The notes: generated by a model not told the origin, from the sequence alone. Shown: positions 26,637 to 35,443, numbered from the stretch's first letter. The stretch is 64,000 nucleotides of DNA from Miltoncostaea sp963770865 (GCA_963770865.1 CAVYRD010000006.1:115048-179047), one strand, 5' to 3'. Made by a program: numbers and translations.

Positions 26637-27933
26637 GGAGCGGTCGTGGTCCCGGGTGTGGTCTCGGGGCTCGCCGGGGTCGGGGCCGTGGAGGCCGGGG
26701 GGCTCACGGTGGGAGCCTCCGCGACGCCGTAGCGCCACACGAGGCCGACGGCCAGCTCGACCGCCTCGCCCTGGCCGCGCCACGTCGACGAGAGGGCGTC
26801 GGGCTGCCCCTGGCGCACGGCCGCGGCCGACACGCCGGTGTCCTGCCAGGCGGTGGAGAGGTCCTGCCCGAGCACCGAGACCGGCAGGCCGTGGGCCACC
26901 TGGACCGTGCCGCCGGGGCCCTCCTCGAGGGTGTAGGTGCGGCTGCCGATCCAGGCGGTGACGCCCACGGCGGCGGCCACGAGCAGCAGCAGGCCCACGA
27001 GGACGGGCACCAGGCGCGAGCGCCGCCGCCCGGCGGGCTCGAGCACGCGCGGCGGCGGCGCCGGTCCCATGCCGGTCCGCTCGGCGCCCGCGTGGCCGTG
27101 CACGCCGCCCAGCACGCGCATCCGCGAGGTGCCCTCCGCGCCCGGTCCCGCGCCGTCGGGGTCGACGGCCGGGGTCTCGACGGTGTCGCCCGAGGGCCCC
27201 ATGACGCCGACGCCCACCCGGCCGAGCACCACGGTCACGTTGTCCACGCCGCCGGCGTCGTTGGCGCGCGCCACCAGGGCGCGCGCGGCCTCGGCCAGGG
27301 TCTGCGGAGGAGGCGAGCACCTCGGCGATGGCGGCCTCGGGGACGTACGAGGACAGGCCGTCGCTGCACACCAGCACGACGTCGCCCTCGCGCAGGTCGG
27401 CGGTCATCAGGTCGGCCTGGACCTCGGCCTCGGCGCCCGAGGGCCCGCGTGATCACGTTGCGGTGCGGGTGGATCTCGGCCTCCTCGGCCGTGATGCTCC
27501 CCCGCCGCACCAGCTCGGCCACGACGGAGTGGTCCTCGGTGATCTGCGACAGCGTCGACCCGCGCCACAGGTAGGCCCGCGAGTCGCCCACGTGGACCAC
27601 GTCGAGGCGCCCGTCGCGGAGCATCGCCGCGGTCATCGTCGTGCCCATGCCGCTCTTGTCCGGGTCGTCGCGCGCCATGCGGCGGATCGCGCGGTTGGCG
27701 TTCTCCAGCGCGGTGCGCACCTCGTCCGCGCCCGCCTCGGGGCCGAGCGCGGCGACCGCCTCGACGGCCACCTGGGCCGCGACCTCGCCGGCCTTCGCGC
27801 CGCCCATGCCGTCGGCCACCGCCAGCAGGTCCGGCGTGGCGACGGAGCGGTCTTCGTTGTGGTGGCGGACCCTCCCGGTGTCGGAGAGCTGGGCCACCTC
27901 GACCAGGGCGAGCGGGCCCTCGGCGGGCGCCAT
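26633..27933 (-). CDS. pstP: PP2C-family Ser/Thr phosphatase (PstP), two frameshifts
   Basis: The N-terminal catalytic domain shows the PP2C motifs: VRHHNEDRSVATPDLLAVAD, DGMGGAKAGEVA, MGTTMTAAML, VVHVGDSRAYLWRG and ITEDHSVVAELVRRG. Near 27440 an extra G, and near 27305 another indel, interrupt the frame; joined, it reads LVCSDGLSSYVPEAAI and then ARANDAGGVDNVTVVLG. A single transmembrane helix follows (LVPVLVGLLLLVAAAVGVTA) with a roughly 100-residue extracytoplasmic tail ending in Thr/Pro. This is the PstP layout. It would dephosphorylate the kinases of this operon and their FHA partners. Confidence 0.9.
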
Positions 27934-27936
27934 GGT

Positions 27937-28563
27937 CTACTCCTCGTAGCGGAGGGTCGTCCGGCCGATCCTCAGGGAGTCGTGGACCTTGAGCTGGGCG
28001 TCGCTCTCCACGCGGCGGTCGTTGAGGAACGTGCCGTTGGTGGACCCCAGGTCCTCCACGAAGTGGTAGGCGCCGCGCCGCAGGATGCGCGCGTGCATGT
28101 GGGAGACGTACTGGTCGGAGATCGAGAGGTTCGCGGCCTCCGAGCGCCCGATGGTGATGCCGCCCTCGAGCGGGATCGTGTGGCCCACCTGCAGCGTGTC
28201 CGACTCGTCCACGATCAGGCGCGGGTCGAGGTTGGCGTGCATGTCGAGCAGCGGGTCGTCGTCCCCCAGTCCCTCGGTGAGGTCCTCGTCGGAGCGCTTC
28301 GGTCGCGCCGCGCCGACGGGGATGAGCGGCTCCTGCGTGGGCTGGCGCGTCTCGGTGGGCGGCTCGAAGGCCGGCGCCGGCGGCGCGGCGGGCGCGGCCG
28401 CCATCGGAGCGGCGTAGGGCTGCGGCTCGGGCGCCGGCGGCGCCACGGGCGGCGGCTGGGCGATGCGCAGCTGGCGGCTCGAGCTGCGCACCACGCTCCA
28501 CACGAAGGCGTAGAGCAGCACGAGGAACACCACCTCGGCGACGATCAGGCCGGTCTCGCTCAC
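27937..28563 (-). CDS. fhaB: membrane-anchored FHA-domain protein (FhaB/FipA-like)
   Basis: A 208-residue protein with one N-terminal transmembrane helix (IVAEVVFLVLLYAFVWSVV), a long Pro/Ala linker with threonines (PTETRQPTQEP) and a C-terminal FHA domain. The phosphothreonine-binding residues are in TIGRSEAANLSISD and SHMHARI, and the strand end GSTNGTFLNDRRV is intact. In mycobacteria the equivalent protein binds phosphorylated partners of the division machinery. The gene sits three bases upstream of pstP and four bases after fhaA. Confidence 0.92.
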   Translation of the reverse strand: MSETGLIVAEVVFLVLLYAFVWSVVRSSSRQLRIAQPPPVAPPAPEPQPYAAPMAAAPAAPPAPAFEPPTETRQPTQEPLIPVGAARPKRSDEDLTEGLGDDDPLLDMHANLDPRLIVDESDTLQVGHTIPLEGGITIGRSEAANLSISDQYVSHMHARILRRGAYHFVEDLGSTNGTFLNDRRVESDAQLKVHDSLRIGRTTLRYEE

Positions 28564-28567
28564 GCCC

Positions 28568-29398
28568 TCACCCCAGCTCCACGTGGATCTCGGTGGTCCC
28601 TACCACGATCGTGTCGCCGTCGGCCAGGGCGTGCCGCTTCACCAGCTGCCCGTTCACCTCGGTGCCGTTGGTGCTGCCCATGTCGACCAGGTAGTAGTCG
28701 AGGCCGATGTGCCGGATCTCGGCGTGGGTGCGGCTGGCGTTGGGGTCGGGCACCACGACGTCGCAGTCGCGGCTGCGGCCCATCGTGGAGACGCGCTTGG
28801 AGAGCCGGTGGCGCGTGGAGCCCACGATCAGGGTCATGACCTCCTGGGTGAGGCCGGCCTCGCGGGCGTCGGCGGCCGAGATGACCTGGGTGCCGCTCAC
28901 GCCCTCGAGCGCCTTGGGCGGGCGCGGGGGCGGCGGCGGGGCCACGACGGGGGCCGGCGGCGGCTCGGGGGCCGCGACCGGGGCGGCGGCCTCGTCCAGG
29001 TCGGGGGCCGGCGCGGGCGGTGCCTCCGGCGGGTCGGCCATGCGGCAGGCGATGCCGAACTCGCCGGGGCGCAGGTCGGTGTCGGTGGCCAGCGTCACCG
29101 TGGCCGGGGCCACCAGCGAGAGGCCGGCGCCGCGGGCGTGGGCGTCGAGGTAGCTGCCGAGCTCGGCCACCAGGGATCGCTCGTACGACGAGAACCCGTC
29201 GCGGTCCTGGGGGGCCAGGTAGACGGTGTAGTCGTTCGGGACGTAGACGCGGGAGACCGAGATCGTCTTGTGGTCCTCCATCTCGCGGGCCAGCTTCCGC
29301 GCCAGCTCCACCGGCTGGAGGCTGCTGCGGAACGCCCGTCGGAAGCCACGGTCGAAGAGGCCCTCGATCTTCTGCTCGATGTCGCGCAGGAGGCTCAT
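28568..29398 (-). CDS. fhaA: FhaA-like protein: DUF3662 domain plus FHA domain
   Basis: A 276-residue protein. The N-terminal 120 residues (LLRDIEQKIEGLFDRGFRRA, LARKLAREMEDHKTISVSR, YVPNDYTVYLAP) are the DUF3662/FhaA_N domain of actinobacterial FhaA. A Pro/Ala linker follows. The C-terminal FHA domain has STMGRSRDCDVVVPD, SRTHAEIRH and MGSTNGTEVNGQ. FhaA is a cytoplasmic phospho-reader for PknB-type kinases and binds phosphorylated MviN in mycobacteria. The ATG at 29398 overlaps the stop of the upstream kinase by four bases (ATGA). Confidence 0.93.
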   Translation of the reverse strand: MSLLRDIEQKIEGLFDRGFRRAFRSSLQPVELARKLAREMEDHKTISVSRVYVPNDYTVYLAPQDRDGFSSYERSLVAELGSYLDAHARGAGLSLVAPATVTLATDTDLRPGEFGIACRMADPPEAPPAPAPDLDEAAAPVAAPEPPPAPVVAPPPPPRPPKALEGVSGTQVISAADAREAGLTQEVMTLIVGSTRHRLSKRVSTMGRSRDCDVVVPDPNASRTHAEIRHIGLDYYLVDMGSTNGTEVNGQLVKRHALADGDTIVVGTTEIHVELG

Positions 29399-31083
29399 AC
29401 GATCGGACCGCGCAGAGTAGCGGACGACCTCGCCGGGGGGCGCCGGCCGAGGCTCCGCCAGGGCCGCAGGGACCATCCGACGACCACGATCCCGGCCGGG
29501 ATCACCGCTCCCAGCGCCGATGCGAGGTCGCTCGCGCTCGCCACCAGCGCAGCCGAGAGGGCGACGGTCCAGAGGCACGCCGCGATCAGCCGAGGCCCGC
29601 CGGCGCGCGCCCGCAGCACGAGCGGGACGCACATCGCCGCCGCGACCAGCGCCACGGCCTGGACGGCGACGCCGGGGTGGTCGGCCATGGGTTCCCAGAG
29701 GCGCCGCGCCGCGACCGCCGGGGAGTTCTCGTCCTGCAGGTCGCCGATCGCCGACGCGGTGAAGCCGCAGCCCGCCAGCAGGGAGTCGGTCCCCGTGGCG
29801 ATCTGCCAGGCCACGGTCGCCACGACCGCCGACGCCGCGGCCCACAGGCGCGCGGGCCAGCGTGGCGCGAGCCCCGCCAGGGCGGGCACCAGCAGCCCGA
29901 GGCCCGCGGCGAAGAGGGCCGGCCCGGCGGCGGCGAACAGGGTCAGGCGCCCGAAACGCCAGCCGGTCACGAGGATCAGGAGGGCGAGCGCCCCCAGCAC
30001 GGCCGCCGCCCCGGGGGCGGAGCGGGCCGCCAGGAGGGTTCCGACGCCCACGGCGGCGAGCGCCGCTCCGCGCGGGCGCCAGGCGAAGGCGAGGGCCGAT
30101 CCGGCGATGACGGCGGCGACGACGGGGGGAGAGGTCCAATCGACCGACGAGGCGCCGGCCGATCGGCCGGAGGACTCGTGCAGCGCCACCGCGGCCAGCC
30201 CCGCGCCCCCGGCCGCGCTCGCCACCGCGGGGAGCGCGCGGAAGCCCCGCCGCCGCGCCGCGCGCACGCCGCCGCGCATCGCGCTCAGGTCGTCGGCCAG
30301 ATCGGCGGCCGACGGGCGCCGCAGCGGGTCGCGGCTGAGGCCCGCGTCGATCAGCCGGCAGAGCGAGGAGGGCAGGTCGGGGCGCGCCTGGCCGAGCGGC
30401 GGCACCGCGCCGGAGGCCGCCCGCCGCGCGGTCTCGGCCGGGCTCGACGCCGACACCGGGTTCGACCCGGTGAGGGCCTCGTAGAGCACCAGGCAGGCGG
30501 AGTAGACGTCCGCCTCGGGCCCGGCGCCGTCGCCGAGGGCCTGCTCGGGCGCCATGTAGGCCACTGTGCCGACCACGCTGCCGGTCATCGTCAGGCCGCT
30601 CTCGCCGGACAGCCGCGCCACCCCGAAGTCCGACAGGCGCGCCCGGCCGTCGGGACCGATCAGGATGTTCGCGGGCTTCACGTCACGGTGCACCACCCCG
30701 CGTGCGTGGGCGTGGGCGAGCGCCGAGAGGATGTCCTCGCCCACGCGCAGGGTCATCGCGTCGGCGGGCGGCTGGGGGCCGCGCAGCACCTCGGCGAACG
30801 AGGGCCCCTCCACCAGCTCCCACACCAGGTAGAGGCACTCGCGGTCCTCGCCCCAGTCGCGCAGCGCCACGATCCGCGGGTGGTCCAGGCGCCCGGCCGC
30901 GCGCACCTCGGCGCGCACCCGGGGCGCCAGGTCGAGCTCGACCGGGACGACCTTCACGGCCACCTCGTCGCCGCTCACCACGTCGTGCGCCCGGTGGACC
31001 ACCGACGTCGCGCCGCGCCCGAGGACGCCGCCCAGGACGTAGCGGCCGAGCACCCTGCGGTCGGCGGTGGCGTGCGAGGTCAT
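29395..31083 (-). CDS. Ser/Thr kinase with a polytopic membrane C-terminus
   Basis: A 562-residue protein and the first gene of the division operon. Residues 10-270 are a Hanks kinase: LGRGATSVVHRAHD, VAVKVV, HRDVKPANIL, DFGVARL, and an activation segment TVAYMAPEQAL. The C-terminal 260 residues are hydrophobic, with about eight predicted membrane helices (for example LLILVTGWRFGRLTLFAA) instead of the single helix usual for bacterial kinases. It has no PASTA or other sensor domain. It takes the place that pknA holds in mycobacteria, but the membrane part is unlike PknA. The frame extends further upstream into tRNA-Leu; the ATG at 31083 is the plausible start. Confidence 0.88.
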   Translation of the reverse strand: MTSHATADRRVLGRYVLGGVLGRGATSVVHRAHDVVSGDEVAVKVVPVELDLAPRVRAEVRAAGRLDHPRIVALRDWGEDRECLYLVWELVEGPSFAEVLRGPQPPADAMTLRVGEDILSALAHAHARGVVHRDVKPANILIGPDGRARLSDFGVARLSGESGLTMTGSVVGTVAYMAPEQALGDGAGPEADVYSACLVLYEALTGSNPVSASSPAETARRAASGAVPPLGQARPDLPSSLCRLIDAGLSRDPLRRPSAADLADDLSAMRGGVRAARRRGFRALPAVASAAGGAGLAAVALHESSGRSAGASSVDWTSPPVVAAVIAGSALAFAWRPRGAALAAVGVGTLLAARSAPGAAAVLGALALLILVTGWRFGRLTLFAAAGPALFAAGLGLLVPALAGLAPRWPARLWAAASAVVATVAWQIATGTDSLLAGCGFTASAIGDLQDENSPAVAARRLWEPMADHPGVAVQAVALVAAAMCVPLVLRARAGGPRLIAACLWTVALSAALVASASDLASALGAVIPAGIVVVGWSLRPWRSLGRRPPARSSATLRGPIV

Positions 31084-31183
31084 GACCGGACATCTTCCAC
31101 GAGCGGCCGCCTCATCCTCGCCCGGCCCGGTCCCCGCGGGCGCCGTGGTACCATCGCGCACCCCTGGCGGGGAAGGAAAGCGT

Positions 31184-31267
31184 GGGCGAGTGGTGGAATT
31201 GGTAGACACGCTAGGTTCAGGGTCTAGTGCTCGTAAGGGCTTGGGGGTTCGAGTCCCCCCTCGCCCA
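31184..31267 (+). tRNA. tRNA-Leu (CAG)
   Basis: Class II tRNA: acceptor GGGCGAG with CTCGCCC, the Leu-type D arm GTGGAATTGGTAGACAC, anticodon stem CTAGG/TCTAG with loop TTCAGGG (anticodon CAG), a long variable arm (GTGCTCGTAAGGGCTT) and T stem GGGGG/CCCCC. The discriminator is A and CCA is not encoded. It is divergent from the kinase gene at 31083; a TACCAT at 31149-31154 is a possible -10. Confidence 0.93.
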
Positions 31268-31337
31268 CTCTCCCCCCGCCACATCACGACGGTGCGGACG
31301 CCTCTCCTCCGACCACACCTCCCGACGTAGGGTCTAC

Positions 31338-32741
31338 TTGGCCGAGTTCGACGACGAGCGCCCCGACTTCGACGCCGTCTTTCGCGACCCGCCCGACGAG
31401 GACGATCCCCGCACCTCGCGGCGCCGGTCCCGCCGGCGCTCCGCCGACCCCGACGACACCCAGAGCACCGGAGAGGTACCGCGCCCCCGCGCCGGCGGCG
31501 GACCGCCCCCGGGCGACGACGACCCCGTCGGGTTCACGGCCTTCGACGAGCCGGAGCCCGACCCCGAGCCGCGCCCGCGCCGTTCGTCCTCGCGGTCCCG
31601 GTCGTCGCGCGCGCGCGCGGGCGGCGGCGCGCGAGGGGCCCGGTCCCGCGGCGGCGGGCGAGGCGCGCGCGGGGGCGGCACAGGCGGCGCGGCCGTCCTG
31701 CAGCACCCGCGGGCCCGCCTGCTGCTGCTCATCGCGTTCGCCGTCGTTCTGGTCGTCGTCATCGCGCTGGTCGTGAAGGACTGCCAGCGCAGCCAGCTCG
31801 AGGACTCCTACACCCAGTACATCAACGGCGTCGCGCAGGTGGTGACCAAGTCCGCCACCCAGGGCTCCGACCTGCGCAAGGTGATGAGCAACCCGCGCGG
31901 CGACAAGCCGCCGCAGCTCAAGGCGAAGATCGCGGCCCTCGCCAAGGAGGCGCAGGCCCTCATGGACCAGGCCGACGGCCTCGACCCGCCGGGATCGCTC
32001 TCGACGCCCCAACGCAGTCTGGTCAACGGCGTGCTGGCCTACCGCGTGACCGGCCTCCAGACCCTCGCCGAGAACCTGCCGACCCTGCTCCAGGGCAGCG
32101 ACCCGCAGACGAAGGCGTCGGGCATCGCGCAGTCGATGAAGCGCTTCCTGGCCAGCGACGTCATCTACGAGGATTCGTTCGTCGGCCCCGCCCAGGAGGC
32201 CCTGAAGAAGGACGACATCAGCGGCGTGAAGGTGCCGCCGCTGCAGCCGTTCCTGCCCAACCCGGCGCTCGCGTCGCCGGAGGGCGCCAAGACGCTCCTG
32301 CCCGCGCTCCAGCGCGTGGCCGGCTCCAGCGGATCGGGCACCTCCACCACCACGGGCAACCTGCGCGGCCTCTCGCTCGAGTCCACCGTCGCGGCGCCGT
32401 CCGACACGCGCCTGACGCCGGGCGAGACGGCCAGCGTCCAGTCGACCGAGCTCCTCAAGTGGCAGGTCACCGTGAAGAACGGCGGCGACTTCGACGAGAG
32501 CAACGTGATCGTGCGCGCGTCCTTCTCCTATCCCGCCACGCCCAACGACGTGGAGACGCGCGAGGTGTCGATCCCCTCGATCGCGAGCGGCGAGAGCACG
32601 ACGGTGTCGATCGACGGGCCCTCCGCGGACAAGATCGTCTTCGGCGACCAGGGCACCCTCAAGATCGAGGTGGTCCCCGTCACCGGTGAGACCCGGACCG
32701 ACAACAACTCGGCCGAGTACCCCGTCAAGATCACGATCTGA
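31338..32741 (+). CDS. single-pass membrane protein with an acidic-basic N-terminus and CARDB-like C-terminus
   Basis: A 467-residue protein from a TTG at 31338 that follows tRNA-Leu by 70 bases. The cytoplasmic N-terminus is disordered: Asp-rich, then Arg/Gly-rich (SSSRSRSSRARAGGGARG). One helix (ARLLLLIAFAVVLVVVIALVV) follows at about residues 130-150. The exterior has a helical domain (QLEDSYTQYINGVAQVV) and a C-terminal beta domain of the CARDB type (WQVTVKNGGDFDESNVIVR). I do not recognise a named family. It overlaps the next gene by one base (TGATG), so it is in a four-gene operon ending with pheA and perhaps the HNH gene. Confidence 0.7.
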   Translation: MAEFDDERPDFDAVFRDPPDEDDPRTSRRRSRRRSADPDDTQSTGEVPRPRAGGGPPPGDDDPVGFTAFDEPEPDPEPRPRRSSSRSRSSRARAGGGARGARSRGGGRGARGGGTGGAAVLQHPRARLLLLIAFAVVLVVVIALVVKDCQRSQLEDSYTQYINGVAQVVTKSATQGSDLRKVMSNPRGDKPPQLKAKIAALAKEAQALMDQADGLDPPGSLSTPQRSLVNGVLAYRVTGLQTLAENLPTLLQGSDPQTKASGIAQSMKRFLASDVIYEDSFVGPAQEALKKDDISGVKVPPLQPFLPNPALASPEGAKTLLPALQRVAGSSGSGTSTTTGNLRGLSLESTVAAPSDTRLTPGETASVQSTELLKWQVTVKNGGDFDESNVIVRASFSYPATPNDVETREVSIPSIASGESTTVSIDGPSADKIVFGDQGTLKIEVVPVTGETRTDNNSAEYPVKITI

Positions 32742-33388
32742 TGTCGACCGAGCTGCTGGTGGCCGTGGCCGCCGGGGCCCTGGCCCTGGTGGCGGCCGGA
32801 GGATGCGTCGCGCTGTGGATCTCCCTGCGCCGGGTGCGGGCGGCGCAGCGGGTGCTGCTGCCCGACGGCGCGTCGGCCGGCCTCATCGACCGCCAGGCGA
32901 CGCTGCAGCGCGCGATGACCCGCCTGGAGGAGGGGCTCAGCGACCTCCAGAGCCTGGTCGAGCGCCAGGGGGAGGTCACCGAGCGCAGCCTGCGCACCGC
33001 GCTGCGCTTCCAGGGGATGGTCCGCTACGACGCCTACCGCGACATGGGCGGCAGCCAGTCGTGGTCGATCGCGCTGCTCGACGGCAACCAGAGCGGCGCC
33101 GTCGTCACGTCGCTGCACGCCCGCGACCACGCCCGGGTCTACCTGAAGGAGATGGTCGAGGGCGCGCCCGGCCAGCGCCTGTCGCCCGAGGAGGAGCGTG
33201 CCGTGGCCCTCGCCCTGGGCGGCCCACCTCGCCCGCCGCGGACCCCCGCCCCGCCCGCCGAACCCGCTCCCACCTCCGCGCCGGAGCCGGCTCCCGCGCC
33301 CGTGCCGGAGTCCTCCCCCGAGCACCCGACCGGCGAGTTCCCTGCCGCGCCCCCCTCTGAGCCGCCGCCCTCCGAGCCCGCACTGTGA
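32741..33388 (+). CDS. DUF4446-family protein
   Basis: A 215-residue protein with an N-terminal membrane helix (LLVAVAAGALALVAAGGCVA), a coiled-coil-like stretch (LQRAMTRLEEGLSDLQSLVE) and the DUF4446 core VRYDAYRDMGGSQSWSIALL, then GAVVTSLHARDHARVYLKEM and LSPEEERAVALAL. A Pro-rich tail of about 55 residues follows. The family is widespread in Gram-positive bacteria and has no known function. It overlaps pheA by four bases (GTGA). Confidence 0.8.
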   Translation: MSTELLVAVAAGALALVAAGGCVALWISLRRVRAAQRVLLPDGASAGLIDRQATLQRAMTRLEEGLSDLQSLVERQGEVTERSLRTALRFQGMVRYDAYRDMGGSQSWSIALLDGNQSGAVVTSLHARDHARVYLKEMVEGAPGQRLSPEEERAVALALGGPPRPPRTPAPPAEPAPTSAPEPAPAPVPESSPEHPTGEFPAAPPSEPPPSEPAL

Positions 33389-34239
33389 GGGTCGGCTACC
33401 TCGGACCGCCCGGCACCTTCTGCGAGGAGGCGCTGCTCGACCTGATGGGCACGGAGCCCGTCCTGGAGGAGGTGCCCTACCCGACGGTCATCGACTGCTT
33501 CCACGGGGTGCGCGCCGGAGAGGTGCCGCAGGCCCTCGTGCCGATCGAGAACACGATCGAGGGCTCGGTCAACTTCACCCTCGACCAGCTCGCCCTCGGA
33601 GGGATCGCGGTGCGCGGGGAGGTCGTCCTGCCGATCCGCCACCACCTGATCGCGGCCGGGCCGATCGCGCTCGGCGAGATCGGCCGGGTGCTCTCGTTCC
33701 CGCACGCCACGGCCCAGTGCCAGCAGTACCTCCGCGCCCACGCGCCGCGCGCCGTGATCGTCGCGACCAACTCCACCTCCGACGCCGTGCGCATGGTCGG
33801 GGAGGGCGAGGCCGGGCCCAACGCGGCCGCCATCGGAACGCTGCGGGCCGCGGACCTCTACGGCGGCACGGTGATCGCGTCGGACATCGCCGACCCCTCC
33901 ACCGACAACAGCACCCGCTTCATCCTGATCGGCACCGAGCCGGTCGAGGCCGTCGGCCCCGGGGCGTTCCGCACGTCGATCATCTGCACGCCCAAGCGCG
34001 ACCGCCCGGGCTCGCTGCTGTCGATCCTCCAGGAGTTCGCCCTGCGGGCGGTCAACCTGACCAAGCTCGAGAGCCGGCCGACCAAGAAGGGCCTCGGGCG
34101 CTACATGTTCTTCATCGACATCGAGGGCAGCCGCGACCGGGACCTGCCGGTGGCCCAGGCGATCCAGGCGCTGCAGGAGCAGGGCGCCAGCCGTGTCACA
34201 TTCCTCGGGTCCTACCGCGCCGCGGGCGGTCCAGGCTAG
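33385..34239 (+). CDS. pheA: prephenate dehydratase
   Basis: A 284-residue monofunctional prephenate dehydratase, which makes phenylpyruvate for phenylalanine synthesis. The PDT domain shows VGYLGPPGTFCEEALLD, PIENTIEGSVN, the catalytic Thr-Arg-Phe in DNSTRFILIG, and PHATAQCQQYL. The C-terminal ACT domain (DRPGSLLSILQEFALRAVN, then NLTKLESRPTKKGLGRYMFF) carries the ESRP motif used in Phe feedback inhibition. The GTG start overlaps the DUF4446 gene. No frameshift. Confidence 0.95.
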   Translation: MRVGYLGPPGTFCEEALLDLMGTEPVLEEVPYPTVIDCFHGVRAGEVPQALVPIENTIEGSVNFTLDQLALGGIAVRGEVVLPIRHHLIAAGPIALGEIGRVLSFPHATAQCQQYLRAHAPRAVIVATNSTSDAVRMVGEGEAGPNAAAIGTLRAADLYGGTVIASDIADPSTDNSTRFILIGTEPVEAVGPGAFRTSIICTPKRDRPGSLLSILQEFALRAVNLTKLESRPTKKGLGRYMFFIDIEGSRDRDLPVAQAIQALQEQGASRVTFLGSYRAAGGPG

Positions 34240-34317
34240 AATCCCCCCGGGCTCGGGGTGAGAGACGGCAGCCCAGGTCAGCTGGTCCCTCTCGCCCACG
34301 CGGAACCCGAGGAGCCC
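34237..34317 (+). promoter_or_regulatory. promoter-like box and structured leader upstream of the HNH gene
   Basis: TAGAAT at 34237-34242 (overlapping the pheA stop) is a good -10, placing a start near 34249. The 69-base leader then folds: GGGCTC (34249-34254) pairs with GAGCCC just before the ATG, and the overlapping CTCGGG can instead pair with CCCGAG at 34306-34311. An inner stem is formed by GTGAGAG (34259-34265) with the CTCTCGCC run near 34290. Both outer pairings occlude the GAGGAG ribosome site. I know no riboswitch class that matches it. Confidence 0.4.
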
Positions 34318-34821
34318 ATGGCGCAGCAGGTCCTCGTCCTCAATGCGACCTACGAGCCCATCAACGTGTGCTCGCTTCAGCGCGCCGTGGTGCTCGTGCT
34401 GAAGGAGAAGGCCGAGGTGTTGGAGCGCGCCGCGCGGCAGCTGCGCAGCGCCACGGCGTCCCACGCGACCCCGCTCGTGATCCGCCTGCGGTACTTCGTG
34501 CGCGTGCCGCGCCACGAGTCGCGCAAGATCTCGCGCCGCGCGGTGTTCGCGCGCGACGGCTACGAGTGCCAGTACTGCGGCGCCGGCTCGCACCTGACCA
34601 TGGACCACGTCATCCCCCGCTCGCGCGGCGGGCGTTCGTCGTGGGAGAACGTGGTCACCTCGTGTGCGCCGTGCAACCTGCGCAAGGGCAACCGCCTCCC
34701 GGCGGAGATCGACATGCACCCGAGGAGCGTGCCGCGGCCGCCGCGGCCGGATGTCTTCATCTCGGTCGCCGCCCCGCGGCAACCGAACGCCTGGCTCCCC
34801 TACCTCGCGCGCGCCGGATAG
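34318..34821 (+). CDS. HNH endonuclease
   Basis: A 167-residue HNH-family protein. The N-terminus QQVLVLNATYEPINVCSLQR is conserved in a widespread actinobacterial and cyanobacterial family. The nuclease core has two CxxC zinc pairs (YECQYCGAG and TSCAPCNLRKGNR) around the HNH motif in TMDHVIPRSRGG. The ATG at 34318 has a GAGGAG ribosome site at 34309-34314. The cellular role of this family is not established; its position beside core metabolism rather than in a mobile element argues for a housekeeping task. Confidence 0.88.
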   Translation: MAQQVLVLNATYEPINVCSLQRAVVLVLKEKAEVLERAARQLRSATASHATPLVIRLRYFVRVPRHESRKISRRAVFARDGYECQYCGAGSHLTMDHVIPRSRGGRSSWENVVTSCAPCNLRKGNRLPAEIDMHPRSVPRPPRPDVFISVAAPRQPNAWLPYLARAG

Positions 34822-34845
34822 CCCCGCCGTTATCCTGGCCCCACG

Positions 34846-34918
34846 GCCCTCGTAGCTCAGTGGATAGAGCACAGGTTTCCTAAACCTGGTGTCGCAAGTT
34901 CGATTCTTGCCGGGGGCA
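34846..34918 (+). tRNA. tRNA-Arg (CCU)
   Basis: Complete cloverleaf: acceptor GCCCTCG with CGGGGGC (one wobble), D stem GCTC/GAGC, anticodon stem CAGGT/ACCTG with loop TTCCTAA (anticodon CCU), and T stem GCAAG/CTTGC. The discriminator is A; CCA is not encoded. tRNA-Arg genes are common integration targets, and the 1.3 kb that follow look like scars. Confidence 0.93.
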
Positions 34919-34948
34919 TCCTGAGATCACCCTGGTAGAGCGGGATCC

Positions 34949-34980
34949 GGCCCCTTCGTCTCTTCTCGGGCGAGGGGGCC
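34949..34980 (+). terminator. hairpin after tRNA-Arg
   Basis: GGCCCCTTCG at 34949-34958 pairs with CGAGGGGGCC at 34971-34980 (ten pairs, one wobble) 31 bases after the tRNA. It lacks a T run, as is common for terminators in high-GC actinobacteria. Confidence 0.5.
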
Positions 34981-35392
34981 GGCGTGCGTCTGGGTACGTT
35001 GCGGGGCGTCTCCTCGCCGCCCCACACGTTGCGGGGGACGTTGCGGGACCCGTGTTTGGGCAGGGCCTCCGGGGCGGCGGCGAAGACCCCCGCGTCTACG
35101 TCCGCCCCCGCCGCCACGGCGGCCGGGTGTTCGATCGAGCCGCGGCATCGTGTCCGGCCCATACCCTAGGTGGCCCGGCCCCCGTTCCGTCGGTGGGGCC
35201 TGCGCCGCCCTCGGGGGTCCTCAGGAGCCGCGGGCGCCGTCACCGATACCCACGCACCCCCGGGCATCGGAGGGCGGGCACAGGCCCCGGGAGCGCGCGT
35301 GGCGCGGGCGCTGCAGCGTGAGCGGGGAGGGTGGTCCGGTCCCCGGGTGGGCTGTCGCGCGCGCCGATGGGTCGAGCGGCGGCGGAGGGGGT

Positions 35393-35443
35393 GGGGGGTA
35401 GCCCCCCGCGCGCGATCGAAGGGCCGGCATCAAGTGGGGCCGC
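35393..35443. repeat. degenerate direct repeat, copy 1
   Basis: GGGGGGTAGCCCCC followed by CGAAGGG.CGGC.TCAAGTGGGGCCG recurs at 35975-36023. About 45 of 52 positions agree, with two small gaps. Confidence 0.6.

Noticed and set aside
34237..34317. HNH leader as a HEARO/omega-type RNA of a mobile nuclease
   Set aside because: The HNH protein is a short housekeeping-type family without RuvC or IscB features, and the leader is far too short for an omega RNA.
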